Under the pieces are notes generated by a model. That model saw only the letters and a list, made by a program, of their open reading frames with translations, was not told where the DNA came from and ran no database searches. Of a stretch of DNA of 64,000 bases, positions 54,984 to 64,000 are shown piece after piece; positions within the stretch are counted from its first letter, which is position 1, and each line of letters begins with the position of its first letter. The stretch comes from Areca catechu. Lineage: Eukaryota > Streptophyta > Magnoliopsida > Arecales > Arecaceae. The DNA lies in the NCBI GenBank assembly GCA_021397845.1, contig CM038040.1, positions 61,830,088-61,894,087 of the forward strand, written 5' to 3'. A program made the position numbers and the translations under genes.

Positions 54984-55740
54984 ATGGCCTCTAGGGTTAA
55001 GAAAGCCAAAAAGAAAGTGAGGAGTTCGAGAGTAGGTTCCATCGAGACTATAGCGGACCCAAACCCAATTGACATGGGGCACCTGGCTCCTCCTATTGTT
55101 ATTGCAAGACCCCATAGGAGGGCCTCTCTAGGTCCTAATAAGGGAAGTCCAACATTAAGGAGAAGACCTTAGGAAGCTCAAGGATGAGTACTTTGTCCTT
55201 GATGACTTTAGAATGATCGTTCCTAGTCCTGATGAACTAGTCTATCTCCTCTACATGGGTGCATTTCCTTCTATGAGAATGCATGTGACAGTAGGGTTCA
55301 GTTTCTGCTTCATCCTTTTATTAGGAATGTAATGGATTACTGTAAGATCACTCTGACCCAGTTTTTCCAGAATGGTTTCAAGTTGACTATTACTTTTATC
55401 CTTATCTATCATTTGGTAGGAATAGAGACAAGGTATTCTTTGTTCTAAGCCATCTTCATACTAAAATCCCACCCTTATGATAAGGACTCGTACTACTTTG
55501 CCCACAGGCAATATTGTAAACTTGTAGAGGGTATCCCTTCTTCTATCTATGGATGAAAAAATAGATTTTTCTTCTTTTCTTTTAATTAGCCTTTAGGCAT
55601 TAGGTTTTCTTGGGATAGAGCCTAGATCAAATCCAACTTTAATAAAATCCATTTAGATGAAGATTTGGGGCACTACAACAAATTTCTCAATGTCGAGGTC
55701 CTAAAGTTGAAGTTCCTTCTATCTTATCAAGCTTATACAA
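54984..55740 (+). pseudogene. Second PF04195-type transposon gene fragment
   Basis: The ATG at 54984 opens a basic N-terminus (A-S-R-V-K-K-A-K-K-K). After a TAG at 55168, frames continue with P-S-P-D-E-L-V-Y-L-L-Y-M-G-A-F-P (about 55222), a C-K/R-I-T-L-T-Q region, K-L-V-E-G-I-P-S-S-I-Y-G-W (about 55510-55550) and D-L-G-H-Y-N-K-F-L-N-V-E-V near 55660-55700. This is the same family as 697-2837 but a different member. It is cut off at 55753 by the copia-X LTR before any coiled coil. Stops and frameshifts are frequent. Confidence 0.68.
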
Positions 55741-55753
55741 TACGAGTGTTAGC

Positions 55754-56044
55754 TGTTAGATATATGCCCTGAAAGCCGAGTTGGCTTGACACATTTTTTT
55801 ATTTTTAGGGCATGAACTTTGTACTTGATTTCCTTTATTAATAAAAGGGCAATATTTTCATTCATATTGATGTGTCTATGAATCGTCCATGGAATTAATG
55901 GACAATGACATATTCTCAAGAGTTGAGAATCTGAGGCATGTGTCTTTATAGATTAACTCCTAAAAGCTCCCGATTATTGGAATATCACGAGGACGGTGAT
56001 TGATCCGTTAAAATTGGCATACAGATCACTTCCCTTTTAGGGTA
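55754..56044 (+). repeat. Copia-X LTR fragment
   Basis: Starts TGTTAGATATATGCC and matches the start of the LTR at 32299 (GAGTTGAGAATCTGAGGCATGTGTC shared in part). It is interrupted at 56045 by the SIRE-plus 5' LTR. The last five bases, GGGTA (56040-56044), should reappear beyond the window as the target duplication. Confidence 0.82.
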
Positions 56045-56359
56045 TGTTGACCCCTGGAATGATTTTGATGACCATAAAATATTGGAGCATGTATTTGATA
56101 CTAATTCTTTCAAATTACTTGAGAAGTTTTTGCAAGGAATTGGTTACCTTTAATTTAAAATGGTTTTCAAATTGATTGGAAGGTAATTCAATTATGTATG
56201 TAATGTTATGAACTTGAACTTGTAAAAGCCCTAGTTTTGTCAATTTTGTAATCTTATAAAATGGGCTGAAAATTGTAAAATTAAGAGTATATAGATTAAC
56301 TCTTATTTGATTCAAGTGTTGAAGAGTTTTGATGAAGCTTGAAGCATCAATTGAAGACT

Positions 56360-56705
56360 TGGCAAGAGCTGACTCATGGATCGAGAGCTGACTCATTGTG
56401 GCACGGCACGGAGAAAAATTCAGAGTTTCAGTATCAAGAGCCGACTCATGAAGAAATACATATTTTTGAAGGTTGAGAACTCGAGCCGACTCCTGCCCCA
56501 AGAGCCGACTCGTCCAGAGTTAGGGTTTTTGGTGAACCGAGAAATAGAGCCGACTCCAGCCTGAAGAGCCGACTCTAGGTATTTATCATTTTGAAGTGAT
56601 TGAAGGCAAGAGCCGACTCTTGTCTAAAGAGCCGACTCCTACAGAAATTTGTTTTGGGCTGTCTGAGACTTCGAGCCGACTCGTGGACCTCGAGCCGACT
56701 TGAAT
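56360..56705 (+). promoter_or_regulatory. GAGCCGACTC array, SIRE-plus LTR
   Basis: Nine intact GAGCCGAC cores lie within about 270 bp (from about 56441), often in adjacent pairs. Two GAGCTGACTC variants near 56367 and 56385 look like C-to-T decay of the central CG. Spacing within pairs is about 20-30 bp. The array ends about 125 bp before the TATA box. GCCGAC is the core of the plant CRT/DRE element, so binding by CBF/DREB factors is a testable inference. Confidence 0.75.
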
Positions 56706-56822
56706 AGCCATTTTCTGCACTCCAACAGCTAGTTGCTGAAAGTGATTTTTGAATTCCATTTCATCTCCAACAGGTCTTTTATGAATCTCTAGGCCCTACA
56801 ACATCCATATCTCATGAAAAAC

Positions 56823-56830
56823 TATAAAAG
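56823..56830 (+). promoter_or_regulatory. TATA box, SIRE-plus LTR
   Basis: TATAAAAG in context AACTATAAAAGGG is the best promoter candidate in the LTR, leaving about 770 bp of R-U5. Confidence 0.65.
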
Positions 56831-57598
56831 GGATTGTTTTGAAGGATTAAACAATAATGAGAGCATTATTATCAATTTAACTTAAGATATTGAAGAGCCT
56901 TCAAGTCTTTCACCTATCTTACTTCAAGAGCTTTCAAGTTAAGATTCAAAGCTACACCAACTCTACTCCGTCATTGAATCCACTCATTGAAGAAGCATAG
57001 AAGCAGCTTGAAGAGCATTAAAGAGCATTCAAAGCTAGGCTTCATCTTGATCTACATCGGCAACACTTAAACAAACTCGGTTTATTGTAGTTGCTTGTTT
57101 ATCTTCTCTTTATCATTGTTTTCTCTCAAGAACAGCTAGGAGCTATGTCTTAAGAGAGGGTTGAAGGTTTTTAGGTGAGCCTTGTAAAAACCTAAGTTGG
57201 GTTCTTGGTGATCCCGGTATAAAACCAAGTGTTAGGGTTTTCTTTGATGATCCTATTTAAAACCAAAGGGAGTTTGGGTTTCTTTGGTGATCCCGGTAAA
57301 ACCAAAGTATATAGGTTTGGATTGTGAGCCCGGTAAAGCAATCTGACTGTATTCCGGTAGGGGGATATAGTGAAAATCCCAAGTGGTGCTTGGATAGTGG
57401 ATGTAGGAGCCGGTTGCTCCGAACCACTCTAAATCTTTTATGTTTGTGATTGTGTTCTTGTTGTTTTGTTGCTTTTACTTAATTACTTTTGCATTGCATA
57501 TTACACCACAACACTAAAAAAATTTCAAAGTGCACATAATTATGAAAAGTTTTTTATTCCCAATTCATCCCCTCTTGGAAAGCCACCTGGGCAACAAG

Positions 57599-57610
57599 TG
57601 CTATCAGAGC
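57599..57610 (+). other. SIRE-plus primer binding site
   Basis: TGCTATCAGAGC, one mismatch from TGGTATCAGAGC, two bases after the LTR end. Confidence 0.87.
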
Positions 57611-57643
57611 GGAGTCTCTGAAATTTACTTAGAGTAAAGATAT

Positions 57644-59422
57644 ATGGCACATCCCATGAGCACTTCATTGGCCGATGGTCAATCCAAAAATACACCTCCA
57701 CTTTTCACCGGAACCAATTATACATATTGGAAGGCAAGAATGAAAATATACATTCAAGCCATAGATTTTCATTTATGGAAAATTATCTTGAAAGGATCTC
57801 ACACACCCACTATTAGAGTAAATGATGTAGAGATTCCCAAACCTGAAGAGGAACGGGACGAAAATGATATGAAATTAGCTGAGCTGAATGCCAAAGCGAT
57901 GAATTTATTGTATTGTGCTTTGGATCCAAATGAGTTTAACAGAATTTCAACTTGTAATTCTGCTAAAAAAATTTGGGACAAGCTAGAAATTACACATGAA
58001 GGCATATCACAAGTCAAAACATCAAAAATAAGTCTTCTTGTGCATAATTATGAGTTATTTAAGATGGATCCTAGTAAGACTATATCTACTATGTACATTT
58101 GCTTTACTGATATTATAAATGGTCTCAAAAGTCTTGGTAGAACTTATACTAATGCTGATCTTGTTCAAAAAGTTTTAAGATCCTTGCCAGATAAATAGGA
58201 AGCTAAGGTGATAGCTATTCAAGAAGCGAAGGACCTAAACACTCTACCACTGTATGAATTGCTTGGATCACTGATCACGCATGAATTAGCTATGCAATAA
58301 AGGACCGAGAAAGATACGAAAAGAAAGAAAGCTATTGCATTTAAAGCTATAGAAGAGGACAAGAATGAAGATTCAAACTCATCAGATGATGATGATCTAG
58401 AGAATAATGAAATAGCCCTGGTAATGAGAAGATTCAAAAGGTTTATGGGTAAAAGAAAAACAAATAGATGGAGAAAGCAATTTAGAAAAGGAGATTTTGG
58501 GAAAGAAAGAGAAAGAGATAAAGAAAAAGAGAAGGATAAAGATAAAGATCAAGTACCAATCTATTATGGATGCAAGAAGCCGGGACACATTCGTCCTGAC
58601 TGTCCTAAAGCAAAAAAAAAGATTATCATAAAAAGGAAGAAAAAGGCGATGCTTGCAGCATGGAGTGACAGCGATGATTCTACTTCCACTGAAGAGGATG
58701 AAAAATCAACAAAGACTACACAAATTTGTCTTATGGGTTTGGAGGACGAGGTAACTACTTCTGAACCTAACTTAGAATTTACATATGATGAATTGTATAA
58801 TGCATTTTGTAAATTATTAATAGAACTCAAGAAAGCTGGTTTGAAAATAAAAGCTTTGAAAAATCAGTGTGATTCATTTGAAAAGGACAAAAATGAATTT
58901 GGTGAAAGAAATAAAATTTTGCAAAGAAAATTAAACCTTATTTGTGAAAGACTCAAGACTACTCAATTTGAAAAAGAAGAGCTCCTTGAGAAAAACAAAG
59001 GTTTGAAAAATAAAAATGATGATTTAAAGAATGAAGTTCAAAAGCTCAAGCCTTTGGTTAAAAAACTAACCCTAAGTTCCAACAAGCTTGAATTAATTTT
59101 GAAAGATCAAAGAGAGACAAATAATAAATTTGGAATTTGTTACAAAGGTTCAATTTCAAACATATTTTCTGTATCTACTTCATATGCTCCTAAGTTTACT
59201 ACTTCAAAATAAGTTAGACCTAAATTTGCATCATCTCATGCTTATTATTCAAAGTCAAAAATTATATGTTATGCTTGCAATAACATTGGTCATAAGGCAT
59301 TTGAGTGTCATTTGAAACATAATGACAAAAAAAAAATTAAGAAAGTTTTGGTTTCAAAAGGAATCATTTCCACTAACTTGCAAGGATCCAAGAAAGCTTG
59401 GGTACCTAAATTTATTAAATGA
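57644..59422 (+). pseudogene. SIRE-plus gag with two zinc knuckles
   Basis: The ATG at 57644 is the natural start, 33 bases after the primer site. The UBN2-type domain includes G-T-N-Y-T-Y-W-K-A-R-M (residues about 23-33) and K-K-I-W-D-K-L-E-I-T-H-E-G. A charged Lys/Arg/Glu region leads to a first knuckle, Y-G-C-K-K-P-G-H-I-R-P-D-C, where the expected first Cys is Tyr. A long coiled-coil-like Lys/Glu/Asn-rich region (about 58740-59110) follows, then a perfect CX2CX4HX4C knuckle, C-Y-A-C-N-N-I-G-H-K-A-F-E-C (about 59268-59310). One frame is kept throughout but has stops at 58196, 58298 and 59210. Two knuckles with a long coil between them fit the SIRE/Maximus group. Gag would form the particle and bind RNA. 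Confidence 0.86.
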
Positions 59423-59724
59423 TTGTCTTGCAGGGATGTCTTGCAGCCACAAATATAAAGAAAAGATGGTATCTGGATAGCAGCTGTTCAAGACACATGA
59501 CGAGTGATGCTGATCAATTCTTCACCCTAGAACAAAAAGATTGTGGAATGGTAACATTTGGTGATAATGGAAAAGGAAGGATAATCGGTATCGGTAAAAT
59601 CAAAATTACTCCTACATTTATTGAAAATGTGTTACTTGTAGAAAAGTTAAAGCATCATCTTTTGAGTATTAGTCAGCTATGTGATATTGGTTTTAATATT
59701 TTCTTCAAGTCATCATGTGTATAG
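59419..59724 (+). pseudogene. SIRE-plus protease region
   Basis: The frame differs from gag. It has W-Y-L-D-S-S-C-S-R-H-M-T (about 59470-59505), where D-S-G is expected at the active site; the Gly is Ser. Next are V-T-F-G-D-N-G-K-G and L-L-S-I-S-Q-L-C-D. The frame overlaps the integrase frame at its end. The substitution and the frame change make autonomous processing unlikely. Confidence 0.82.
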
Positions 59725-60824
59725 TAGTTGATCCACTTGACTCTAGTACTAAATTCATTGGACATAAACTTGGTAACATTTATGTAGTAGATCTTAATGA
59801 TCTAGATATATCAAGCAACACAAGTCTTGTAGCAATGAATGACAAGAGTAAGGAATCAAGTTTACTATGGCATAGGCGACTTGGACATGCTAGTATGGAC
59901 ACTATAGCTAAACTTATTTCAAAGGATTTAGTCAATGGTTTGCCAAAATTTAAAGTTAATTTTGATTATGTTTATGATGCTTGTCAGTTAGGAAAGCAAG
60001 TGAGGGAAAGTTTTAAATCCAAAAATATTATTTCTACTACTAAACCCTTAGAGCTACTTCACATGGACTTATTTGGACCTACTAGGACTACAAGCCTAGG
60101 TGGTATGAAATATAGCCTTGTGATTACAGATGATTTTTCAAGATACACATGGGTTTTGTTTATTGCACATAAAGATGAAACTTTCAAAGTATTCAAAAAA
60201 TTTTATAAAAGAGTTACAAATTTAAAAAATATGTCTGTTATTTCAATTCGTAATGATCATGGCACCGAGTTTAAAAATCAATATTTTGATCACTTTTGCA
60301 CAAAGCACGGTATTAATCATAACTTCTCTACACCTATAACACCACAGCAAAATGGTGTTGTAGAAAAAAAGAATCGTACTTTGGAAGAGATATCCAGAAC
60401 AATACTTTATGAAGAAAATCTTCCAAAATACTTTTGGACAGAAGCTGTAAATACTGCATGCTATATTTTGAATAGAGTTTTGATTGGACCCATTATCAGA
60501 AAAATCCCCTATGAACTTTGGAACAATAGAACATCTAATATTAAGTATTTTCATGTTTTCAGATGTAAATATTTTGTTCTTAACAATGGAAAGGATAATC
60601 TTGGTAAATTCGATGCAAAATTCGATGAGGCTATTTTTCTTGGATATTCGTTAAATAGTAAAGCCTATCATGTTTTCAATAGAAGAACTTTGACTGTTGA
60701 AGAATCTGTATATGTTGTTTTCAATGAATCTGACATTACATCTTCTAGAAAGGAAGATTTTGCTGATGATGATATAGGTACTCTAGAACATGGACTAAAA
60801 CATTTTACTCTCAAAGAAAAATAA
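59715..60824 (+). pseudogene. SIRE-plus integrase (369 codons, open)
   Basis: The zinc region is L-L-W-H-R-R-L-G-H-A-S-M..D-A-C-Q-L-G-K-Q (59865-60000); the first Cys of the C-x-x-C pair is Tyr. The core shows the DDE triad: H-M-D-L-F-G-P (about 60061), R-N-D-H-G-T-E-F (about 60250) and N-G-V-V-E-K-K-N-R-T-L (about 60352). It continues with W-T-E-A-V-N-T-A-C-Y-I-L-N-R, P-Y-E-L-W and F-L-G-Y-S. It ends at a TAA (60822) in the variable linker before RT. The function would be insertion of element DNA. Integrase is the most intact domain in the window, apart from the zinc-finger change. Confidence 0.88.
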
Positions 60825-61712
60825 TCAAGTGAACCACATGAAGAAGAGGTAAGCAAAAATCATGATGATATACCCAAAGAATGGAGGTATGTACAATCAC
60901 ATCCTAAAGAATTAATTATAGGAGACCCATCTCAAGGTGTTAAAATTAGAGCCACACATTGAGATACACATGACCTAATTGTTTTTGTTTCTCATGTAGA
61001 ACCACACAGTATAGAAGAACCTGAAACTAATCCTAATTGAATGTTAGCAATGCATGATGAATTAAACCGATTTAGGAGAAATAATGTTTGGATCCTAGTA
61101 GAAATACCAAATGACTATCCTGTTATAGGTACTAAGTGGGTTTATAGAAATAAACTAGATGAAGATGGAAATGTAATTAGAAATAAGGCTAGACTGCTAG
61201 CACAAGGATATAATCAAGAAGAGGGAATAAATTTTGATGAAACCTATGCACCAGTAGCTAGATTAGCACCCATTAGATTATTATTAGCCTATGCATGCTT
61301 TATGAATTTTAAATTATTTCAAATGGATGTAAAGAGTGCATTTTTTAATGGTTTTCTATCTGAAGAAGTTTTTGTTGAGCAACCACCGGGTTTTATTGAT
61401 CACACTTTTCCGAATCATGTTTTCAAATTGAATAAAGCCTTGTATAGTCTAAAACAGGCACCTAGAGCTTGGTATGTCAGACTAAATAAGTTTTTAATTG
61501 TAAATAATTTTGTAAGAGGTAGTGTTGACACTACACTATTTATTCAAAGAAAGAATAATGATATTTTAGTTGTTAAAATATATGTTGATGATATTATTTT
61601 TAGATCTACTGATGAATCTTTGTGTCAATATTTTGCTAAGCTAATACAAGGAGAATTTAAAATGAGCTTGATGGGTGAGCTGAGTTACTTTCTTGGACTT
61701 CACATCAAATAA
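60825..61712 (+). pseudogene. SIRE-plus reverse transcriptase
   Basis: In frame with integrase but separated by stops at 60822, 60960 and 61038. RT contains T-K-W-V-Y-R-N-K-L-D-E-D-G, A-R-L-L-A-Q-G-Y-N-Q-E-E-G, F-D-E-T-Y-A-P-V-A-R-L, Q-M-D-V-K-S-A-F-F-N-G and the catalytic Y-V-D-D-I-I-F (about 61581). It ends in Y-F-L-G-L-H-I-K with a TAA at 61710. The catalytic aspartates are present; only the stops disable it. Confidence 0.9.
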
Positions 61713-62320
61713 TCTAAAGAAGGTATCCTGATTAACCAGGCCAAATATATTAAGGAGATTATCAAAAAAATTGGCATGGAATCAAGCAAAAAAATTGGAA
61801 CACCCATGAGTCCTGCATGTAGACTTGATAAAGATGAGAATGGCACAAATGTTGATCAAAAGCTGTACCGAGGTATGATCGGTTCTTTACTTTATTTGAT
61901 AGCCAATAGACCTGACATTTTGTTTAGTATTTGTATGTGTGCACGATTTCAATCTAATCCAAAAGAGTCACACATCATAGCTGTTAAAAGAATCATTAAA
62001 TATATGAAAGGCACATGCAATATTGGTTTATGGTATTCTAAGCACACATCTTTGAAATTAATTAGTTATTCTGATGCTGATTATGGAGGCTGTAAAATTG
62101 ATAAAAAGAGCACAAGTGGCACCTGTCAATTTCTAGGTGTTAACTTGATTTCATGGCACTGTCGCAAACAAAACTCCATAGCACTATCTATTGCTGAGGC
62201 AGAATATATAGCTGTTGGAAGCTGTTGTGCTCAAGTGTTGTGGATCAAACAATAACTAGAAAATTATGGTGTTGTCCAATCTAAAATTCCAATTAAATGT
62301 GATAACACTAGTGCTATTGA
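61713..62320 (+). pseudogene. SIRE-plus RT thumb and RNase H, C-terminus deleted
   Basis: Continues in frame with Y-R-G-M-I-G-S-L-L-Y-L, then the RNase H pieces Y-S-D-A-D-Y-G-G (about 62065), A-E-A-E-Y-I-A-V-G (about 62190) and, after a TAA at 62253, K-C-D-N-T-S-A-I-D near 62300. Just there the sequence changes to T-rich DNA. The usual tail (the H-S-R-x-K-H-I region seen in SIRE-minus) is missing. Confidence 0.85.
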
Positions 62321-62344
62321 CTTTTTTTTGATTTTTTGGCTGAT

Positions 62345-62485
62345 TTTTGGCTCGAGCCGACTCGAGTCATCAGACTGTTCGGTGAGCCGACTCGAGAGTC
62401 GGGCCAAAAGTTTTTAAATAAGGTTTCATTATTTTGTTTTCATTGTATCTTTCCATTTTGCTCTATTCCACTTAGCCGACTCCTC
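62345..62485 (+). promoter_or_regulatory. GAGCCGACTC cluster upstream of SIRE-plus accessory ORF
   Basis: Two GAGCCGACTCGAG copies (about 62354 and 62386) and one TAGCCGACTCC (about 62473) lie between RNase H and the accessory ORF, 65-200 bp upstream of its ATG. An intervening GAGTCGG is a partial inverted copy. The motif is the same as in this element's LTR. Confidence 0.6.
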
Positions 62486-62549
62486 TTCCCATCTTAGAAA
62501 AACTTCTTAGAACACTCTCCAAGCTCTCCAAATCCTTAATCCTAGCTAG

Positions 62550-63765
62550 ATGGCACCTCGTAGAGCCATAGCTAAGAAACCCCGGCGGGTTGTTTGGACT
62601 GTTGTGGAGGAAAGGAGAACGAAACGGTGCTTGGACACCTCCAATTCGGAAGAAGAACAGCACATTGAGCAAGAAGAAGAGCCACAGGCACCCAAGCAAG
62701 TGATTCTAATAGGCAATCGTCAGGTAACTCCTGGTAGGTGCATCAATTTTGATTTCTTGGAGCAAGAACAGTTACACATTGGGGATCGGTTAGATAAACG
62801 GGGTGGAAAAATTTCTGTCTGTTGAATGTACCCACCTATCCCAATTTGGTCAGACAATTTTTTGAAAGCATGTCATTAGGTGCATTCCATATCGAAAGGA
62901 CTGTGAAGGGAAGGCACATTGAGATTAGTGAGCAAAAACTGTCAAACATCATCCACATTCCAAAAGCAGGTGAATGCTACTTAGTTCTGAAGGAAAAGCA
63001 GAAGATCCTAAGACTAAAAATGGGAAGATCAAATGTTAGTGCAAATCAGCTATCATTGGAAATGAGCCTTTTGCACAACATTATCAATCGCATTTTCTTG
63101 CCCCGGACAGGGCGATTTGATTGGGTCAGCGAGCGTGACCTTGTTTTATGAGATGTCTGATTGAGGGGGAGGCCCTCAATCTACCATTTATCATGCTTTC
63201 TCAGATGAGAGAGGCAGTTCGCAGGACACGTGCTTGTCTACTGTATGGGATGGTCTTCACACTTCTATTTTAGGATGCCCGGGTAGACTTGACAGGTGAG
63301 GACAACTAGCTACTTCTGCACATTGACAGATATAGTCAGAAATCCCTTACTCGGATGGGGTTTATAAAAGTAGATGGTCATTGGACTCGGAAGGCTTCAG
63401 GTATTCCAGTTGCACACTCAGATGACTCAGAGGAGGACACTCCTGCAGAGGCCAATGCTGGTATTGAGGTTCCAGGATCGGATGTTGGATAGACTCCAGC
63501 TACTGAGATATTATCTACTACCAACACTTTGGTGTTGTCCTTTGATCCTCCGACTGTCAGACCTACTCCCATTATCACTTCTTCAGAGTCCAAACTTAGA
63601 GCCAGAGCCAAAACTAAAGTTTCTAGGACTACCACTCCTACTAGGAGTAGAATTAGGGATCTTAGACCCAGATTTTCTAAGTTTAAACCTAGTCCTGGAA
63701 TCTTAGAGGTCGGTTCTTCCTCTAGTGAGGAAGACCTTAGTAATGATCCTAGCCCTTCTTTTTGA
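62550..63765 (+). pseudogene. SIRE-plus accessory ORF after RNase H
   Basis: The ATG at 62550 opens a basic N-terminus (A-P-R-R-A-I-A-K-K-P-R-R), an acidic Glu/Gln run, and F-D-F-L-E-Q-E-Q-L-H-I-G-D-R. A frameshift near 62815 leads to V-P-T-Y-P-N-L-V-R-Q-F-F-E-S-M, G-R-H-I-E-I-S-E-Q-K-L and L-L-H-N-I-I-N-R-I-F..R-F-D-W-V-S-E-R-D (to 63151). A second shift leads to L-N-L-P-F-I-M-L-S-Q-M-R-E-A-V-R-R and a Ser/Thr/Pro/Arg tail ending at 63765. The last frame has TAG stops near 63268, 63307 and 63489, all readable as CAG codons changed by one base. It resembles the 'putative plant transposon protein' domain family by eye and matches the ORF at 37441-39430. No env-like membrane segment. Function unknown. 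Confidence 0.68.
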
Positions 63766-63987
63766 TGTTTTTAGGCTCTTATCTTGATGTTTTAGGACTC
63801 TATGGTTGTTATATTTTGATGTTGTGATACTATTTTCTTGTGCCGAGGCACATTTGTAATGTATCACTTTTGTACTCACTTTTCTTATATATATATCACC
63901 TTTTATGCTACATGACTTCTTATGATACTCTTATTATATATGACTTGTTGTAAATGTATGTTATCTTCTACACCTTTTGTTGATGAC
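63766..63987 (+). other. SIRE-plus 3' untranslated region
   Basis: T-rich, no gene; includes a short TA repeat near 63886-63896. Confidence 0.6.
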
Positions 63988-64000
63988 AAAAAGGGGGAGA
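63988..64000 (+). other. SIRE-plus polypurine tract
   Basis: AAAAAGGGGGAGA, preceded by GTTGATGAC, matches the SIRE-minus tract. The 3' LTR should start within a base or two beyond the window with TGTTGA. Confidence 0.88.

Larger units (their letters stand above)
56045..57596 (+). repeat. SIRE-plus 5' LTR (1552 bp)
   Basis: Begins TGTTGACCCC at 56045 and ends GGGCAACA at 57596. It contains a GAGCCGACTC array (56360-56705), a TATA box (56823-56830) and repeated CGGTAAAACCAA-type blocks (57210-57350). Its terminal bases resemble those of the SIRE-minus LTR (TGTTG..CAACA). Confidence 0.88.
56045..64000 (+). mobile_element. SIRE/Maximus-like copia element, plus strand (3' LTR outside)
   Basis: 5' LTR 56045-57596, primer site 57599, gag, protease, integrase, RT, RNase H, accessory ORF (62550-63765) and the polypurine tract ending exactly at the window edge. 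It is the least decayed element here: gag keeps one frame, and IN-RT-RH keep another. Pol is broken mainly by point stops, one gag/protease frame change and a deletion in RNase H. The LTR sequence is not the same family as SIRE-minus. Confidence 0.9.

Overview
The window is plant nuclear DNA made almost entirely of LTR retrotransposons and their wreckage. I find no convincing host gene, tRNA, rRNA or CRISPR array. The elements (Ty1/copia with initiator-Met primer sites, Ty3/gypsy Athila-like with tRNA-Asp-type primer sites, gypsy-type PF04195 transposon genes, a hAT DNA element), AT-rich composition and deep nesting point to repeat-rich heterochromatin of a large-genome flowering plant. The PF04195-type genes and LTR families suggest a monocot, perhaps a palm-like species; that is weak inference.

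Layout. 1-4279: a decayed, intron-containing PF04195-type gene (697-2837), then 93-bp and 81-bp tandem repeats. 4280-6628: a small non-autonomous LTR element (here R1) on the minus strand with a GC-rich passenger segment. 6629-9950: a plus-strand Athila-like fragment (gag, protease, 3' region, no RT or integrase). 9951-21710: copia element 1, plus strand, whose RT is broken by a gypsy element (16171 to about 19285). 21711-22537: an inverted piece of a related copia LTR, making a large imperfect palindrome. 22538-25171: leader and 5' LTR of an Athila-like element, minus strand. 25172-29154: a minus-strand gypsy gag remnant and LTR-like DNA, split by a solo gypsy LTR (26358-27807) with a GGAGA target duplication. 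29155-31306: a second R1 locus (LTR-internal-LTR-internal). 31310-31990: copia RNase H remnant. 32299-45424: one copia-X LTR invaded by a hAT element (32730-33839) and by a complete SIRE/Maximus-like copia element (35106-45197, minus). 45425-47580: a 42-bp minisatellite and a 1.2-kb tandem duplication. 47581-54800: an LTR-to-LTR Athila-like non-autonomous element, minus strand. 54984-55740: a second PF04195-type gene fragment. 55754-56044: a second copia-X LTR piece. 56045-64000: a second SIRE-like element, plus strand; the window ends on its polypurine tract, so its 3' LTR lies just outside.

The most interesting signal is shared by three different copia families (copia 1, SIRE-minus, SIRE-plus). 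Each carries a dense array of a short CGAC-containing motif (GTGTCGACAC in two families, GAGCCGACTC in the third) in its LTR about 100-450 bp upstream of a TATA box. Each also carries a second array inside the element: in the leader of copia 1, and just upstream of the extra 3' ORF in both SIRE-like elements. The cores GTCGAC and GCCGAC fit RYCGAC, the core described for CBF/DREB AP2 factors, so these may be stress-responsive LTR promoters reached by convergence. Both SIRE-like elements also share an accessory ORF after RNase H resembling the 'putative plant transposon protein' family. Every coding region has stops or frameshifts, so no element here looks autonomous as read.
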